NCBI RefSeq assembly: GCF_000691225.1
Contig: NZ_JMSZ01000013.1
Coordinates: forward strand, 1-48,161
Direction of reading: 5' to 3'
DNA: 48,161 nt
From: Nitrincola lacisaponensis
Lineage (GTDB): Bacteria; Pseudomonadota; Gammaproteobacteria; Pseudomonadales; Balneatricaceae
Made by a program: the position numbers and the translations under genes. Positions 9,786 through 19,801 of the stretch are shown here, piece by piece (positions within the stretch are counted from its first letter, which is position 1; each line of letters opens with the position of its first letter). The notes beneath the pieces were generated by a model that saw only the letters and a program-made list of their open reading frames with translations, was not told the origin of the DNA and did no database searches.

Positions 9786-11435
9786 TTAGCCCTCGGCCAG
9801 TCTGACTTGATTCCGCCCACTCTGCTTAGCACAGTACAGCGCTTTGTCTGCACGTTCCAAAAGCTCCTGTGGTGAGTCATTCGGGTAAGTTGCATTGTCG
9901 GCTATTCCTGCCGATAAGGTGCATGAAAACTCCACATCCTTAGCACTAAACTGTATTTTAGCAAACATTTGCCGCAGCTCTTCGACCTTGCGCAGCGCAT
10001 CATTAGCGCTGCAGTCCACCAGCACAAGCGCGAACTCTTCTCCGCCATAGCGCCCTAACTTATCGATTCGTCTAAAAAACTGCTTCAGCAAGGTGCCAAC
10101 CGCCGCAATGACACTATCACCTGCGGCGTGCCCATAGGTGTCGTTTACTCGCTTAAAATGATCAATATCAAGCATGACCAAGCTGAAATGTGAACTTGAG
10201 TTACGTTGAGCATACAACCATTGGGCATGTACGGCTTCTTTGATACTGGCGTGTTTTAACAGTCCAGTCAGACCATCCTGAGTGAGAGAAGCCTCAAATT
10301 GACGTATTTTTTGGACACGCGCACGGCAAAGTCCGACCAAGTGCGCATCATCAATAGCACCTTCTATCAAGGTAAAGTTGCTTAAGAGCATTGCTTTTTG
10401 ACGGATCTGAGCATTAGGATTCATGCACGAATACACTACAGGTGTAAACGTCCAGCGTTCGAATTGTTCAAGAATAGCGCCTATTTCTGTACCGATAACA
10501 CCTTCTCGATAATGAAGTATCAGAATCATTTCAGGGTTGAAGTCGCGTAGAGCGTTCAATAAGTTAGCTGGCTGATTCAAATTGAAGATGCTCATACCAG
10601 CCCTTTCCAGTATTGCCCCTTTAGCATCAGCAACGTATTGCTCTTCTCCAACAATCAAAATACGTTCTGGCTCTGCACCATGTGTGTTTAGAACCTGAAC
10701 GATTTTGGTCGTCAGTTCGACAATATTTAGCGGCTTAATGAAATAACCACTGCCGAAACTGCGAATAGCATTCAACCGGGCTTGAAAGCCATCTTCTCCA
10801 CCGGTAAAAAAAATAGGACATCCTATGTGCTGCAACTTATGCTGCCAAAACGCCACGGGCTGCTGAGAAAGTTGCTGCAAGTCACCCGCGCGGTGATCAA
10901 CTAGCAATAAATCAGGGGGCTCACTGCCAAGCTGCGACAGTTCATCTGCATCCTGCAGGCAAGTCACTTGAAAACCGAATAACTCAAGCTGCTGAGCAGT
11001 GTATTCCAAGAGCATGGCATCACGCTCTACCAACACGATATGGGGCTTATCCATGTGAGCGTGTCTATGAAGAATAGATACGCCTGATGGAGCATCCTGA
11101 GTTGCGTTTTTATCCAACGCATCATGGAGGCTGGCCAACCAGGTGGATGTATCAATGCTTATCGGGTTAATAGCATTATCACCTGACTGCAAGTCATTAA
11201 TAATCAGTTCGTATTGACGGGCGAGGAGCCCAAACTGGTGATAACCAAACGTACCCGCTGAGCCCGCCAACTTATGCAGATGAGCGTGCAGGATTGACAG
11301 GTCGCTTTTCGAGTCTATGGGTGTATCCAACAGTTCACCCAGCTCTTTGAGCTCAGCGTTCAAGCGGTTGCGATAAGATTCTCTGAGGCTATCGAGTCGA
11401 CTTATAACTTCCTCATTCACTGTCGGCTTAGACAT
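9786..11435 (-). CDS. Hpt-REC-REC-like diguanylate cyclase
   Basis: Predicted phosphorelay-controlled enzyme making c-di-GMP from two GTP. With the ATG at 11435 it is 549 residues. The Hpt region has H54 in HLHKLAGSAGTFG, a receiver has D180 in LLLVDHRAG, and a second receiver-like region lacks a clear phosphoacceptor Asp (ILILHYRE). The C-terminal GGDEF domain has GGEEF at about 464-468 with RRID exactly five residues before it, an inhibitory I-site for product feedback. I chose the second ATG because GGAAAG precedes it. It then overlaps the receiver gene by 8 nt (ATGTCTAA). A start at 11465 would overlap 38 nt. Confidence 0.9.
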   Translation of the reverse strand: MSKPTVNEEVISRLDSLRESYRNRLNAELKELGELLDTPIDSKSDLSILHAHLHKLAGSAGTFGYHQFGLLARQYELIINDLQSGDNAINPISIDTSTWLASLHDALDKNATQDAPSGVSILHRHAHMDKPHIVLVERDAMLLEYTAQQLELFGFQVTCLQDADELSQLGSEPPDLLLVDHRAGDLQQLSQQPVAFWQHKLQHIGCPIFFTGGEDGFQARLNAIRSFGSGYFIKPLNIVELTTKIVQVLNTHGAEPERILIVGEEQYVADAKGAILERAGMSIFNLNQPANLLNALRDFNPEMILILHYREGVIGTEIGAILEQFERWTFTPVVYSCMNPNAQIRQKAMLLSNFTLIEGAIDDAHLVGLCRARVQKIRQFEASLTQDGLTGLLKHASIKEAVHAQWLYAQRNSSSHFSLVMLDIDHFKRVNDTYGHAAGDSVIAAVGTLLKQFFRRIDKLGRYGGEEFALVLVDCSANDALRKVEELRQMFAKIQFSAKDVEFSCTLSAGIADNATYPNDSPQELLERADKALYCAKQSGRNQVRLAEG

Positions 11436-11817
11436 GGTACGCTTTCCAGATCGCACGAATTTCATCCGCTAGCGCCATTGGATCAAAGGGCTTCGCGATG
11501 ACATTTTTTACGCCCATTGCGTGGTAACGCTGTAACTCATCTGGATGGACTTTTGCCGTCATAAAAACTACAGGAGTGTTAGATAGCACAGACCCCTGAT
11601 TAATAAGCGCTTGCAGGGTTTCAGGACCATCCATACCCGGCATCATGACATCCAGCAGTATCAACTGAGGCGCAAACTCGTCAACTTCTAAGAGTGCCTT
11701 TTCACCTGATTCACAAACACGAACCGTTAAGCCACCGACATCCTGAAGTGCAATTAATGCAATTTCTCGAATATCAATATCATCTTCTACGTAGAGTACA
11801 CGTTGCAGACTATCCAT
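11428..11817 (-). CDS. single-domain CheY-like response regulator
   Basis: The 129-residue stand-alone receiver has acidic pair E11-D12-D13, phosphoacceptor D56 in LLDVMMPGMDG, a threonine in VFMTAK, and the lysine in AKPFDP. No output domain is present, so it probably acts as a phosphate shuttle or sink or by protein contact. It is the first gene of the leftward signalling operon and overlaps the diguanylate cyclase gene by 8 nt. The start is supported by GAGATTAG upstream of the ATG. Confidence 0.93.
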   Translation of the reverse strand: MDSLQRVLYVEDDIDIREIALIALQDVGGLTVRVCESGEKALLEVDEFAPQLILLDVMMPGMDGPETLQALINQGSVLSNTPVVFMTAKVHPDELQRYHAMGVKNVIAKPFDPMALADEIRAIWKAYHV

Positions 11818-11942
11818 TGACTAATCTCATTTCAAACCTCAACCGAATAAATTTCAATGAAAAGAATGAGGTAGTTTAAGAAGTTTAGATATGACTATAG
11901 CTTAGAGAAGATAAACCATACAAATTTTGACGGGCAACTTCT

Positions 11943-11976
11943 AAAAAAACCCGGAGCGCCTTAGCGGTCCGGGTTT
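11943..11976 (-). terminator. intrinsic terminator downstream of ilvC
   Basis: Read leftward, AAACCCGGA (complement of 11968-11976) pairs with TCCGGGTTT (complement of 11947-11955) around a short loop that can itself pair, followed by a run of T (complement of 11943-11949). It lies 27 nt past the ilvC stop. Confidence 0.9.
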
Positions 11977-12002
11977 CGGGCTGTACACACAGGTTGTGCG
12001 TA

Positions 12003-13034
<1,032 letters not shown>

Positions 13035-13093
13035 TTAAGTTAATCGGGGTTGCACCTGAATGTGCAATGGCGCCACTCTACTGGATTCGATTC

Positions 13094-13142
13094 ATTGCGT
13101 AAAATGATATATTTGCAATACTATATTTCATAAAATGAAATA
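13094..13142. promoter_or_regulatory. putative IlvY operator pair between ilvC and ilvY
   Basis: The 140-nt divergent gap contains a 26-nt imperfect palindrome bounded by ATTGC (13094-13098) and GCAAT (13115-13119). Beside it lies a perfect 8-bp inverted repeat TATTTCAT-AAA-ATGAAATA (13124-13142). In E. coli, IlvY binds tandem operators between these same two genes and activates ilvC when its inducers are bound. The assignment to IlvY is by position and symmetry. Confidence 0.6.
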
Positions 13143-13159
13143 ATTAACCGGGACAGACT

Positions 13160-14056
13160 ATGGACACCAAGAGCCTGCAGCACTTCCTGACACTGGCAGA
13201 CACGCTGCACTTCAGCCGCGCCAGCGCCGCCTGTCATGTCAGTCCATCGACGCTTAGCCGGACCATCAAGCAACTGGAAGATGACCTCGGCGTCACCCTG
13301 TTTATTCGCGACAATCGCAGCGTGACCCTGACACCGGAAGGCCAACGCCTGCAGGCCTATGCCCGTGACACCCTGTCGCAATGGCAAACCCTGCGCAGCA
13401 GCCTGCAGGCAGACCAGCATCAACTGCAGGGTGAATTGAGCATGTACTGTTCAGTCACGGCCAGTTACAGCTTTTTGTACGACATATTGAGCCGCTTCCG
13501 GCAAACCCATCCGCGTATTGAAATCAAGCTGCATACTGGCGACCCTGCCGAAGCGACCCAACGTGTACAAAACAACACCGAGGACATTGCCATCGGTGCA
13601 CGACCCGACCAGTTACCCAGTGAAATCGCCTTCCGTCCCATTACCCGTTCACCGCTGGTGTTCATTGCACCGGCAGATCAACCGGAACTGATCCAGCAGC
13701 TTAGCGACAGCAAAAACACCAGCGCCTGGCAGCATACCCCGATGATTCTGTCAGAGTCCGGTCTGGCACGGAAACGCTCCGATCAGTGGTTCAGACAACA
13801 AGGCATCAAACCTCGTATTTATGCCCAGGTTGCCGGTAATGAGGCGATTGTCAGCATGGTCAGCCTTGGATTTGGTGTTGGCCTGGTGCCTCAGATCGTA
13901 CTGGACAACAGCCCACTGGCCAATCGCGTCAGCGTGCTGCACACGACGCCGGCACTACCGGCATTTGAGGTCGGCATTTTCGTACTGGAAAAGAAACTGC
14001 GGCACCCTTTGATTCATGCCTTCTGGTCACAGCTGGACACCGCCATTGAAGATTGA
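13160..14056 (+). CDS. ilvY: LysR-type regulator of ilvC
   Basis: The 298-residue LysR protein has an N-terminal winged helix (about residues 2-61, with FSRASAACHVSPSTLSRTIK as recognition region) and a C-terminal inducer-binding domain. It resembles E. coli IlvY over its length in features such as CSVTASYSFL, EIKLHTGD, GFGVGLVPQIVL and the ending HPLIHAFW. It is divergent from ilvC, the classic IlvY arrangement. IlvY senses acetolactate and acetohydroxybutyrate and also represses itself. GGGA precedes the ATG. Confidence 0.92.
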   Translation: MDTKSLQHFLTLADTLHFSRASAACHVSPSTLSRTIKQLEDDLGVTLFIRDNRSVTLTPEGQRLQAYARDTLSQWQTLRSSLQADQHQLQGELSMYCSVTASYSFLYDILSRFRQTHPRIEIKLHTGDPAEATQRVQNNTEDIAIGARPDQLPSEIAFRPITRSPLVFIAPADQPELIQQLSDSKNTSAWQHTPMILSESGLARKRSDQWFRQQGIKPRIYAQVAGNEAIVSMVSLGFGVGLVPQIVLDNSPLANRVSVLHTTPALPAFEVGIFVLEKKLRHPLIHAFWSQLDTAIED

Positions 14057-14119
14057 AAAATTGTCCGGTTAAAACGATCATGTGCGCTTCTGTTAATACC
14101 CTTAAGAGTTCCAGGTGTT

Positions 14120-15943
14120 ATGACTCCCGATATGCTGTTTGTTTTTGGCCTGCTGGCCGCCACCATTGTGCTGTTTATTATCGACAAGATTCGCATGGAT
14201 ATTGTCGCCCTGATGGTCGTGGTCGTACTGGCCCTGTCCGGTATTATCACACCGACTGAAGCGGTCTCCGGATTTGGCAACAGTGTGGTAATCATGATTG
14301 CCGGTTTGTTTGTTGTGGGTGAAGGCCTGTTTCGCACCGGTGTCGCAGCCGCGGCCGGCAACTGGCTCCTTCGTGTCGGGGGTGACAGCGAAACCCGACT
14401 GCTGCTGTTCCTACTGCCAGTAGTCGCCGTGCTCTCGGCCTTTATGAGTTCAACCGGGGCCGTTGCCCTGTTGATTCCGGTGGTTTTGAGCATGGCCCGT
14501 AAATCCGGCATGCAACCGGGACGCTTGCTGATGCCACTGGCCTTTGCCGCCCTGATCGGCGGCATGCTGACACTGATCGGGACACCACCCAACATCATCG
14601 TCAGTGGTCAGATGCGTGAAGCCGGACTGGAACCCTTCTCGTTTTTTGACTTCACCCCGATCGGCCTGGCAATTCTGGTGATCGGCTGCCTTTACCTGGT
14701 TTTCATCGGCCGCTTCCTGCTGCCATCCAGCGAAGTTCGCGACCCTGACAGCAGCCACCCGAAGCTCAGCGAATTTGCTGAACGCTACGGCATAACCAAC
14801 CAGCTTCATAAACTGATCATTCAGCCTGGCAGCCCCCTGACAGGCAAAACGCTCGCGGATGTGGGTCTGAGAACGCATTACGAAATCACCGTATTTGCGA
14901 TTCAGCGCAGTGGCACTCTGCTGTCCACACTGATGCCGGTACTGTCAAACACCCGCATGCAGCCTCTTGATACACTGGTTGTTTATGGTACCGAAGCTCA
15001 GGTTGATGCCTTTGCTGCCGCTTGTATGGTAAGGCGCCAGGGCTTCCCGGAGCGGGAGATCATGAAGGTTCAGGAGCAGTTTGGTGTCGCCGAAGTGCTG
15101 TTGCCGCCCGACTCAACACTGGTCAATCAATCGCTGAAAGAAGGGCGCTTCAGAGAAAGGTTCAACCTCAGCGTCACCGGGGTGCGTCGTCAAAATACAC
15201 CGCTGGCCACCGAATTTGCCATCACCAAACTGGCGGCCGGAGACACGCTGCTGCTGGCTGGCAGTTGGGAGCATATCCGCAAACTGGAAAACCATCGTGA
15301 TCTGGTGGTGCTGGAAACACCCGCAGAAATGCACGAGCTGGCCAGCAATGCCAGCAAAGCACCCGTGGCTATTGGTATTATGCTGGCAATGCTGGTGGTG
15401 ATGACTAGCGGCCTCCTGCCCAACCTGACGGCCATTCTGGTGGCTGCGCTGGCAATGATCATTACCGGCTGTGTCAATATTAATGAGGCATATCGATCCC
15501 TGAACGCCACCAGTCTGGTACTGATTGCCGGTATGTTACCCCTGGCACTGGCCATGGAATCCAGCGGCGCCCTGAGCTATGTCGTCCACCTGTTGGTAGA
15601 CCAGTATGGCAATGCCGGACCCTTGTTGCTCTGTACCGGCCTGTTCCTGCTGACCTCGGTGCTCAGTCAGTTTATTTCCAATACGGCCACCACCGTACTG
15701 GTAGCGCCCATTGCACTGACAGCAGCACAACTGCTGGGTCTGAATCCTGAGCCCTTCATGATGGTTGTCGCAATCGCCGCCTCTACCGCCTTTGCCACAC
15801 CCATCGCCTCGCCGGTGAATACGCTGGTGATCGCCCCGGGCAATTACCGCTTTGTCGATTTTGCCAAAGTGGGGATTCCCTTGCAGGTACTGGCACTGAT
15901 CACCACACTGCTGCTGGTCCCCTTACTCTTCCCGTTTGAGTAA
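14120..15943 (+). CDS. SLC13/DASS-family transporter with central RCK-C domains
   Basis: The 607-residue membrane protein has two blocks of hydrophobic helices (about 1-195 and 410-607) flanking a cytosolic central region. That region contains two TrkA-C/RCK-C-like modules (about 205-290 and 300-385; LIIQPGSPLTGKTL and LPPDSTLVNQSLKEGRF). Characteristic sites are STGAVALLIP and TPPNIIVSG in the first half and the matching SNTATTVLVAP in the second. The family is often annotated as sodium-coupled anion or sulfate transporters. The substrate is not readable here. It starts 63 nt after ilvY and overlaps the convergent ATPase gene by 21 nt. Confidence 0.85.
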   Translation: MTPDMLFVFGLLAATIVLFIIDKIRMDIVALMVVVVLALSGIITPTEAVSGFGNSVVIMIAGLFVVGEGLFRTGVAAAAGNWLLRVGGDSETRLLLFLLPVVAVLSAFMSSTGAVALLIPVVLSMARKSGMQPGRLLMPLAFAALIGGMLTLIGTPPNIIVSGQMREAGLEPFSFFDFTPIGLAILVIGCLYLVFIGRFLLPSSEVRDPDSSHPKLSEFAERYGITNQLHKLIIQPGSPLTGKTLADVGLRTHYEITVFAIQRSGTLLSTLMPVLSNTRMQPLDTLVVYGTEAQVDAFAAACMVRRQGFPEREIMKVQEQFGVAEVLLPPDSTLVNQSLKEGRFRERFNLSVTGVRRQNTPLATEFAITKLAAGDTLLLAGSWEHIRKLENHRDLVVLETPAEMHELASNASKAPVAIGIMLAMLVVMTSGLLPNLTAILVAALAMIITGCVNINEAYRSLNATSLVLIAGMLPLALAMESSGALSYVVHLLVDQYGNAGPLLLCTGLFLLTSVLSQFISNTATTVLVAPIALTAAQLLGLNPEPFMMVVAIAASTAFATPIASPVNTLVIAPGNYRFVDFAKVGIPLQVLALITTLLLVPLLFPFE

Positions 15944-16801
15944 CGTCTGACCCACCCAGTAACGGGCGAACTGTTGCGCCACGCGCCCGTTACGAACACC
16001 CCGGCCCTGTGCAAAACGGATCGCTTCCAGTTGCAGGGCCTCATCCCACTCCAGACTCACCGCATAGCGCTGACCCAGCACCTCAACCCAGTGTTGCGCC
16101 GCACGCAAAAAGGTTGGCTGATCAAAGGGATAAAAGCCAATCCATTCACCAAACCGGTCAGACAGGGATATTTTTTCCTCGATGGCATCACCGGGGTGCA
16201 ACTCACCCTGTACCCACTCAGCCTGAAGATTATCCGCTGCGGCCTCTGGTAACAGATGGCGTCGATTCGATGTGGCATAGAGCAACACATGATCGGGCGT
16301 TCGTGACAAAGCGCCGTCCAGCGCACTTTTCAGCCGCTTGTAGCTGACATCATCCTCTTCGAATGACAGATCATCACAGTAGATAATGAAACGCCAGGGC
16401 TGTGCTGACAAGGCATCCAGAATATAGGGCATCTGTATCAGGTCTTCACGATCCACCTGTACCAGTCTTAGCCCCTGAGCAGCATAATCCTGCAGCAAGG
16501 CTCTCACCAGAGACGACTTGCCCGTACCCCGTGCGCCCCACATCAACACATTATTGGCAGGCAGACCGGCCAGAAACTGTCGCGTATTGGCAACCACCCG
16601 TCCGCGCTGCGCCTCAATACCCACCAGATCGGACAGACTGACCGGGCTGTCGGCAACAATCGGTATCAGAGCACCCTGGCCCTGCTCGACCCGCCAGACA
16701 GCCGCAGTCTGCACAGACCAGTCAAATACCGGAGCGGGCGGCGCAACAGATGCTTCCAGCGCAGTCGCGATCCGTTCCAGCAACGAATGCAATTTCTTCA
16801 T
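15923..16801 (-). CDS. DUF815-family P-loop ATPase
   Basis: The 292-residue AAA-like ATP-binding protein has a Walker A GARGTGKSS (residues 89-97) and an acidic Walker B-like stretch IIYCDDLSF near residue 140, followed by a SALDGALS/LYATSNRRHL sensor region. No TM segment is present. DUF815 proteins are widespread, with no firmly established role that I can state. The ilvIH terminator lies just upstream, so it probably has its own promoter. It is convergent with the transporter gene. Confidence 0.85.
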   Translation of the reverse strand: MKKLHSLLERIATALEASVAPPAPVFDWSVQTAAVWRVEQGQGALIPIVADSPVSLSDLVGIEAQRGRVVANTRQFLAGLPANNVLMWGARGTGKSSLVRALLQDYAAQGLRLVQVDREDLIQMPYILDALSAQPWRFIIYCDDLSFEEDDVSYKRLKSALDGALSRTPDHVLLYATSNRRHLLPEAAADNLQAEWVQGELHPGDAIEEKISLSDRFGEWIGFYPFDQPTFLRAAQHWVEVLGQRYAVSLEWDEALQLEAIRFAQGRGVRNGRVAQQFARYWVGQTLLKREE

Positions 16802-16837
16802 GCAAGACTCTCCTCAGCACACAGACATACACGGCAT

Positions 16838-16865
16838 AAAAAAGCCGTTCGGATGAACGGCTTTT
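16838..16865 (-). terminator. intrinsic terminator downstream of ilvH
   Basis: An 11-bp perfect stem AAAAGCCGTTC/GAACGGCTTTT around a 4-nt loop, with a U-rich 3' side when read leftward, lies 25 nt past the ilvH stop. Confidence 0.9.
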
Positions 16866-16890
16866 CAACACATCAATACATCGTTCGGGA

Positions 16891-17382
16891 TCAGATGGTC
16901 AAGACCTTCTCGCCACGGGCGATACCAGATACACCGGAACGTACCACTTCCATAATGCTGGCATTACCCAGCGAAGCGATAAATGCATCCAGTTTGTCGC
17001 TGGAACCTACCAGCTGTACGGTGTAGGTATTGGGGGTGATATCGATAATCTGTCCACGGAAAATGTCCGCCGTGCGCTTGATCTCGGCACGCATCTGGCC
17101 ATTCGCCTTGAACTTGATCATCATCAGTTCACGCTCAATATGCTCACCTTCCGACAGGTCAACCACCTTCACCACATCAATCAGCTTGTTCAGCTGCTTG
17201 GTGATCTGCTCAATCACACGATCATCACCCGTGGTCATGACCGTCATTCGTGACAGGGTTTCATCGTCGGTCGGCGCAACCGTCAAGGATTCAATGTTGA
17301 AGTTACGCTGGGAGAAAAGCCCAACCACACGCGACAAAGCACCCGGTTCGTTTTCCATCAAAACTGAAATGATATGTCTCAT
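16891..17382 (-). CDS. ilvH: acetolactate synthase small (regulatory) subunit
   Basis: Regulatory partner of IlvI; its ACT domain binds valine for feedback inhibition. From the ATG at 17382 it is 163 residues, the length of E. coli IlvH. The ACT domain is at the N-terminus (HIISVLMENEPGALSRVVGL, then RNFNIESLTV) and an ALS small-subunit C-terminal domain follows. I rejected the start at 17412 because it lies inside ilvI and adds ten residues with no family counterpart. The ATG is 2 nt after the ilvI stop, with GGAGAGGA overlapping the ilvI end. Confidence 0.95.
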   Translation of the reverse strand: MRHIISVLMENEPGALSRVVGLFSQRNFNIESLTVAPTDDETLSRMTVMTTGDDRVIEQITKQLNKLIDVVKVVDLSEGEHIERELMMIKFKANGQMRAEIKRTADIFRGQIIDITPNTYTVQLVGSSDKLDAFIASLGNASIMEVVRSGVSGIARGEKVLTI

Positions 17383-17384
17383 GA

Positions 17385-19106
17385 TCAGGTCCTCTCCGTC
17401 TTGCTCAACCACATATCCCGCATAGAGCCTCGCGGCACCTGCATGGGATACACATGCTCAAACGGATCAACGTAGATATCCATGAACACCAGACGGTCTT
17501 TCAGTGCAAAGGCTTCACGCATTGCACCTTCCAGGTCGGAATAACGGGTGACTTTCATGCCCACATGACCATAGGACTCTGCCAGCTTGATGAAGTCCGG
17601 CAAGGAGTTCATATACGACTGCGAGTGACGAGACTCATAGTTCATATCCTGCCATTGACGCACCATGCCCAGGGACTGGTTGTTCAGACAGATGATTTTC
17701 ACCGGAATATCGTACTGCTTGCAGGTCGACAGCTCCTGAATATTCATCTGAATACTGCCTTCACCTGTTACACAGGCGACATCTGCATCCGGGAAGTTCA
17801 GCTTGATACCCATCGCCGCGGGCAGACCAAAGCCCATGGTGCCGAGACCACCGGAATTGATCCAACGATTGGGCTTGTTGTACTTGTAGTACTGCGCAGC
17901 AAACATCTGATGCTGGCCCACATCGGAGCAGACATAGGCATCACCATTGGTGACCCGGGACAGCATTTCGATAACCTGCTGCGGCTTCATCAGCTCAGAA
18001 TCATCGGTGCGGTAGCGGCCACCGTGACGTCCACGCCATTCATCAATCTGTTTCCACCAGGCCGTGATTGCATCGGCATCCGGACGCTTTTTGCTGTCCT
18101 TGACCAGATCAATCATCTCTTCCAGCACCACTTTGGCTGGCCCGACGATGGGCACATCCGCCTGAATGGTTTTGGAGATAGACGCCGGATCGATATCGAT
18201 GTGAACGATACGCGCCGTCGGACAGAACTTGTCCACACCATTGGTTACACGGTCATCAAAACGTGCACCCACTGCCAGAATCAGGTCACTGTGGTGCATG
18301 GCCATATTGGCTTCATAGGAACCGTGCATCCCCAGCATGCCGACGAACTGACGGTCGGTACCCGGAAAACCACCCAGGCCCATCAGTGTATTGGTCACCG
18401 GATAGTTCAGCAGATGCGCCAGTTGCGTCAGCTCGGCACTGGCGTCGCCCATAATGACACCACCACCGGTGTAGATCATCGGACGCTTGGCCGCCAGCAA
18501 CATATCCACAGCCTTGCGAATCTGTCCTGAATGCCCTTTGGTCACCGGGTTGTAAGACCGCAGTTTCACCGACTTGGGGTACTCATACGGGAAACGCTCT
18601 GTCGGTGTCGTCATATCTTTGGGGATATCGATGACCACTGGCCCGGGACGACCTGTCTGGGCAATGTAAAATGCTTTTTTGATAATGGTCGGGATATCTT
18701 CAGCACGTGTCACGGTGAAGTTGTGCTTCACGATGGGACGGGAGATACCCAGCATATCGGTTTCCTGGAAGGCATCTTCACCGATCAGGAAGCTCATGAC
18801 CTGACCTGTGATCACCACCATCGGAATGGAGTCCATATATGCGGTCGCAATACCGGTAACCGCATTGGTTGCGCCAGGACCGGATGTTACCAGAGCAACA
18901 CCCGGTTTATTGGTTGCGCGGGCATAGGCGTCCGCCATATGCGTCGCAGCCTGCTCGTGGCGCACCAGGATATGCTCGACTTCATCCTGCTGGAACAGCG
19001 CATCGTACACATGTAGCAATGCGCCGCCGGGATAGCCGTAGATGTACTTAACACCCTCATCACGGAGGGCGCGTACTACCATTTCTGCGCCTGAAAGTAA
19101 TTCCAC
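17385..19106 (-). CDS. ilvI: acetolactate synthase large (catalytic) subunit
   Basis: Thiamine diphosphate enzyme condensing pyruvate with pyruvate or 2-ketobutyrate, the first common step of branched-chain amino acid synthesis. The 573 residues show the N-terminal ThDP domain with the catalytic glutamate in [16 protein letters not shown], the central FAD/DHS-like domain ([29 protein letters not shown]), and the C-terminal ThDP site [14 protein letters not shown] to [12 protein letters not shown]. The first acidic residue of the GDG-type motif is Glu, which I recall in related enzymes. It is translationally coupled to ilvH. Confidence 0.96.
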   Translation of the reverse strand: MELLSGAEMVVRALRDEGVKYIYGYPGGALLHVYDALFQQDEVEHILVRHEQAATHMADAYARATNKPGVALVTSGPGATNAVTGIATAYMDSIPMVVITGQVMSFLIGEDAFQETDMLGISRPIVKHNFTVTRAEDIPTIIKKAFYIAQTGRPGPVVIDIPKDMTTPTERFPYEYPKSVKLRSYNPVTKGHSGQIRKAVDMLLAAKRPMIYTGGGVIMGDASAELTQLAHLLNYPVTNTLMGLGGFPGTDRQFVGMLGMHGSYEANMAMHHSDLILAVGARFDDRVTNGVDKFCPTARIVHIDIDPASISKTIQADVPIVGPAKVVLEEMIDLVKDSKKRPDADAITAWWKQIDEWRGRHGGRYRTDDSELMKPQQVIEMLSRVTNGDAYVCSDVGQHQMFAAQYYKYNKPNRWINSGGLGTMGFGLPAAMGIKLNFPDADVACVTGEGSIQMNIQELSTCKQYDIPVKIICLNNQSLGMVRQWQDMNYESRHSQSYMNSLPDFIKLAESYGHVGMKVTRYSDLEGAMREAFALKDRLVFMDIYVDPFEHVYPMQVPRGSMRDMWLSKTERT

Positions 19107-19502
19107 TCTGTATTCCTCTACTCAGCACCGATCTCATGTCGGCATTAAACAGCTAAAAGTTCTGTATGCGGCGCTGGCCAGAGTAAAGGATCTCTCACCC
19201 TGTCAGACCTGTCTGAGATTTAAGCTGGGTACTGCTTAACCTGTCGGAGTAACCGGGGATGTCCTCATGCAATCCGACAGCTGATATTATCGCGAATAAG
19301 CCCGGTATTTTGGCATTGTGTCAATCAGGGTTCAACCTTATTAGGAGGCTGTTTTGTGCCTAATTTCGTTACATTTGGACTAAAGGGGGACAGCAACGCA
19401 ACGATTTCGATTGCACTCCATTCGCGGCAGCTATTTTTTCCTGCCGAATAAACAGCTAAGCTGTCAGGTAACGATTCGTCTTTTCAGTCGAGGACACTGA
19501 GT
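19107..19502. other. 396-nt intergenic region upstream of ilvI
   Basis: This holds the ilvI promoter region and the leader of the next small gene. Symmetric elements seen are TCAGAC-CT-GTCTGA (19203-19216), TTAAGC-N8-GCTTAA (19220-19239) and ACAGCT-A-AGCTGT (19452-19464). Any of these could be operators; I cannot assign a protein. There is no obvious attenuator peptide rich in Leu, Val or Ile. A 31-codon GTG-start reading frame is listed separately. Confidence 0.5.
19356..19451 (+). CDS. possible 31-residue small protein
   Basis: AGGAGG (19343-19348) is followed 7 nt later by a GTG and a 31-codon frame ending TAA at 19449-19451. The peptide would begin with PNFVTFGLKGDS after the initiator. 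The perfect Shine-Dalgarno sequence is the only positive evidence. No family is recognised, and the frame could be chance in an intergenic region. Confidence 0.25.
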   Translation: MPNFVTFGLKGDSNATISIALHSRQLFFPAE

Positions 19503-19775
19503 ATGAGTAACAATATTGCTGAGATTAAAAACAAAGAACGCGTCATTAACGAGCTGATGCGCTTCATTCGCAAAGTACTGGCAGACCCGCAAATCTGCGA
19601 CAAGGCCCTTGCCATTGCACGTAAACATATCGACCAGAAAGATGCGGATCACCTGATTGCTGACGAGCTGTCCGCCCTGACCAGCGTCAAAATCCCGACC
19701 GAGTTCAGTGATGCCGACAAGCTGTTCCTGCACGTCCTGAAAGAAGTGGTGCGTGACGAGCAGGCGCTCTACTAA
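19503..19775 (+). CDS. hypothetical 90-residue protein
   Basis: Not recognised. The protein is 90 residues, mostly helical by composition, charged, and lacks a signal peptide or TM segment. It contains FIRKVLADPQICDKALAIAR and ends with VRDEQALY. A GAGGA ribosome site 8 nt before the ATG and coding-like codon use support it as real. It stands alone, convergent to rlmJ 26 nt away. Confidence 0.75.
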   Translation: MSNNIAEIKNKERVINELMRFIRKVLADPQICDKALAIARKHIDQKDADHLIADELSALTSVKIPTEFSDADKLFLHVLKEVVRDEQALY

Positions 19776-19801
19776 ACGATCACACGCCGCCTGAAGATGC
19801 C

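Noticed and set aside
17454-18530. 358-codon plus-strand open frame
   Set aside because: It lies wholly antisense to ilvI, which has full-length family motifs. The antisense translation is rich in His, Arg and Thr and resembles no protein.
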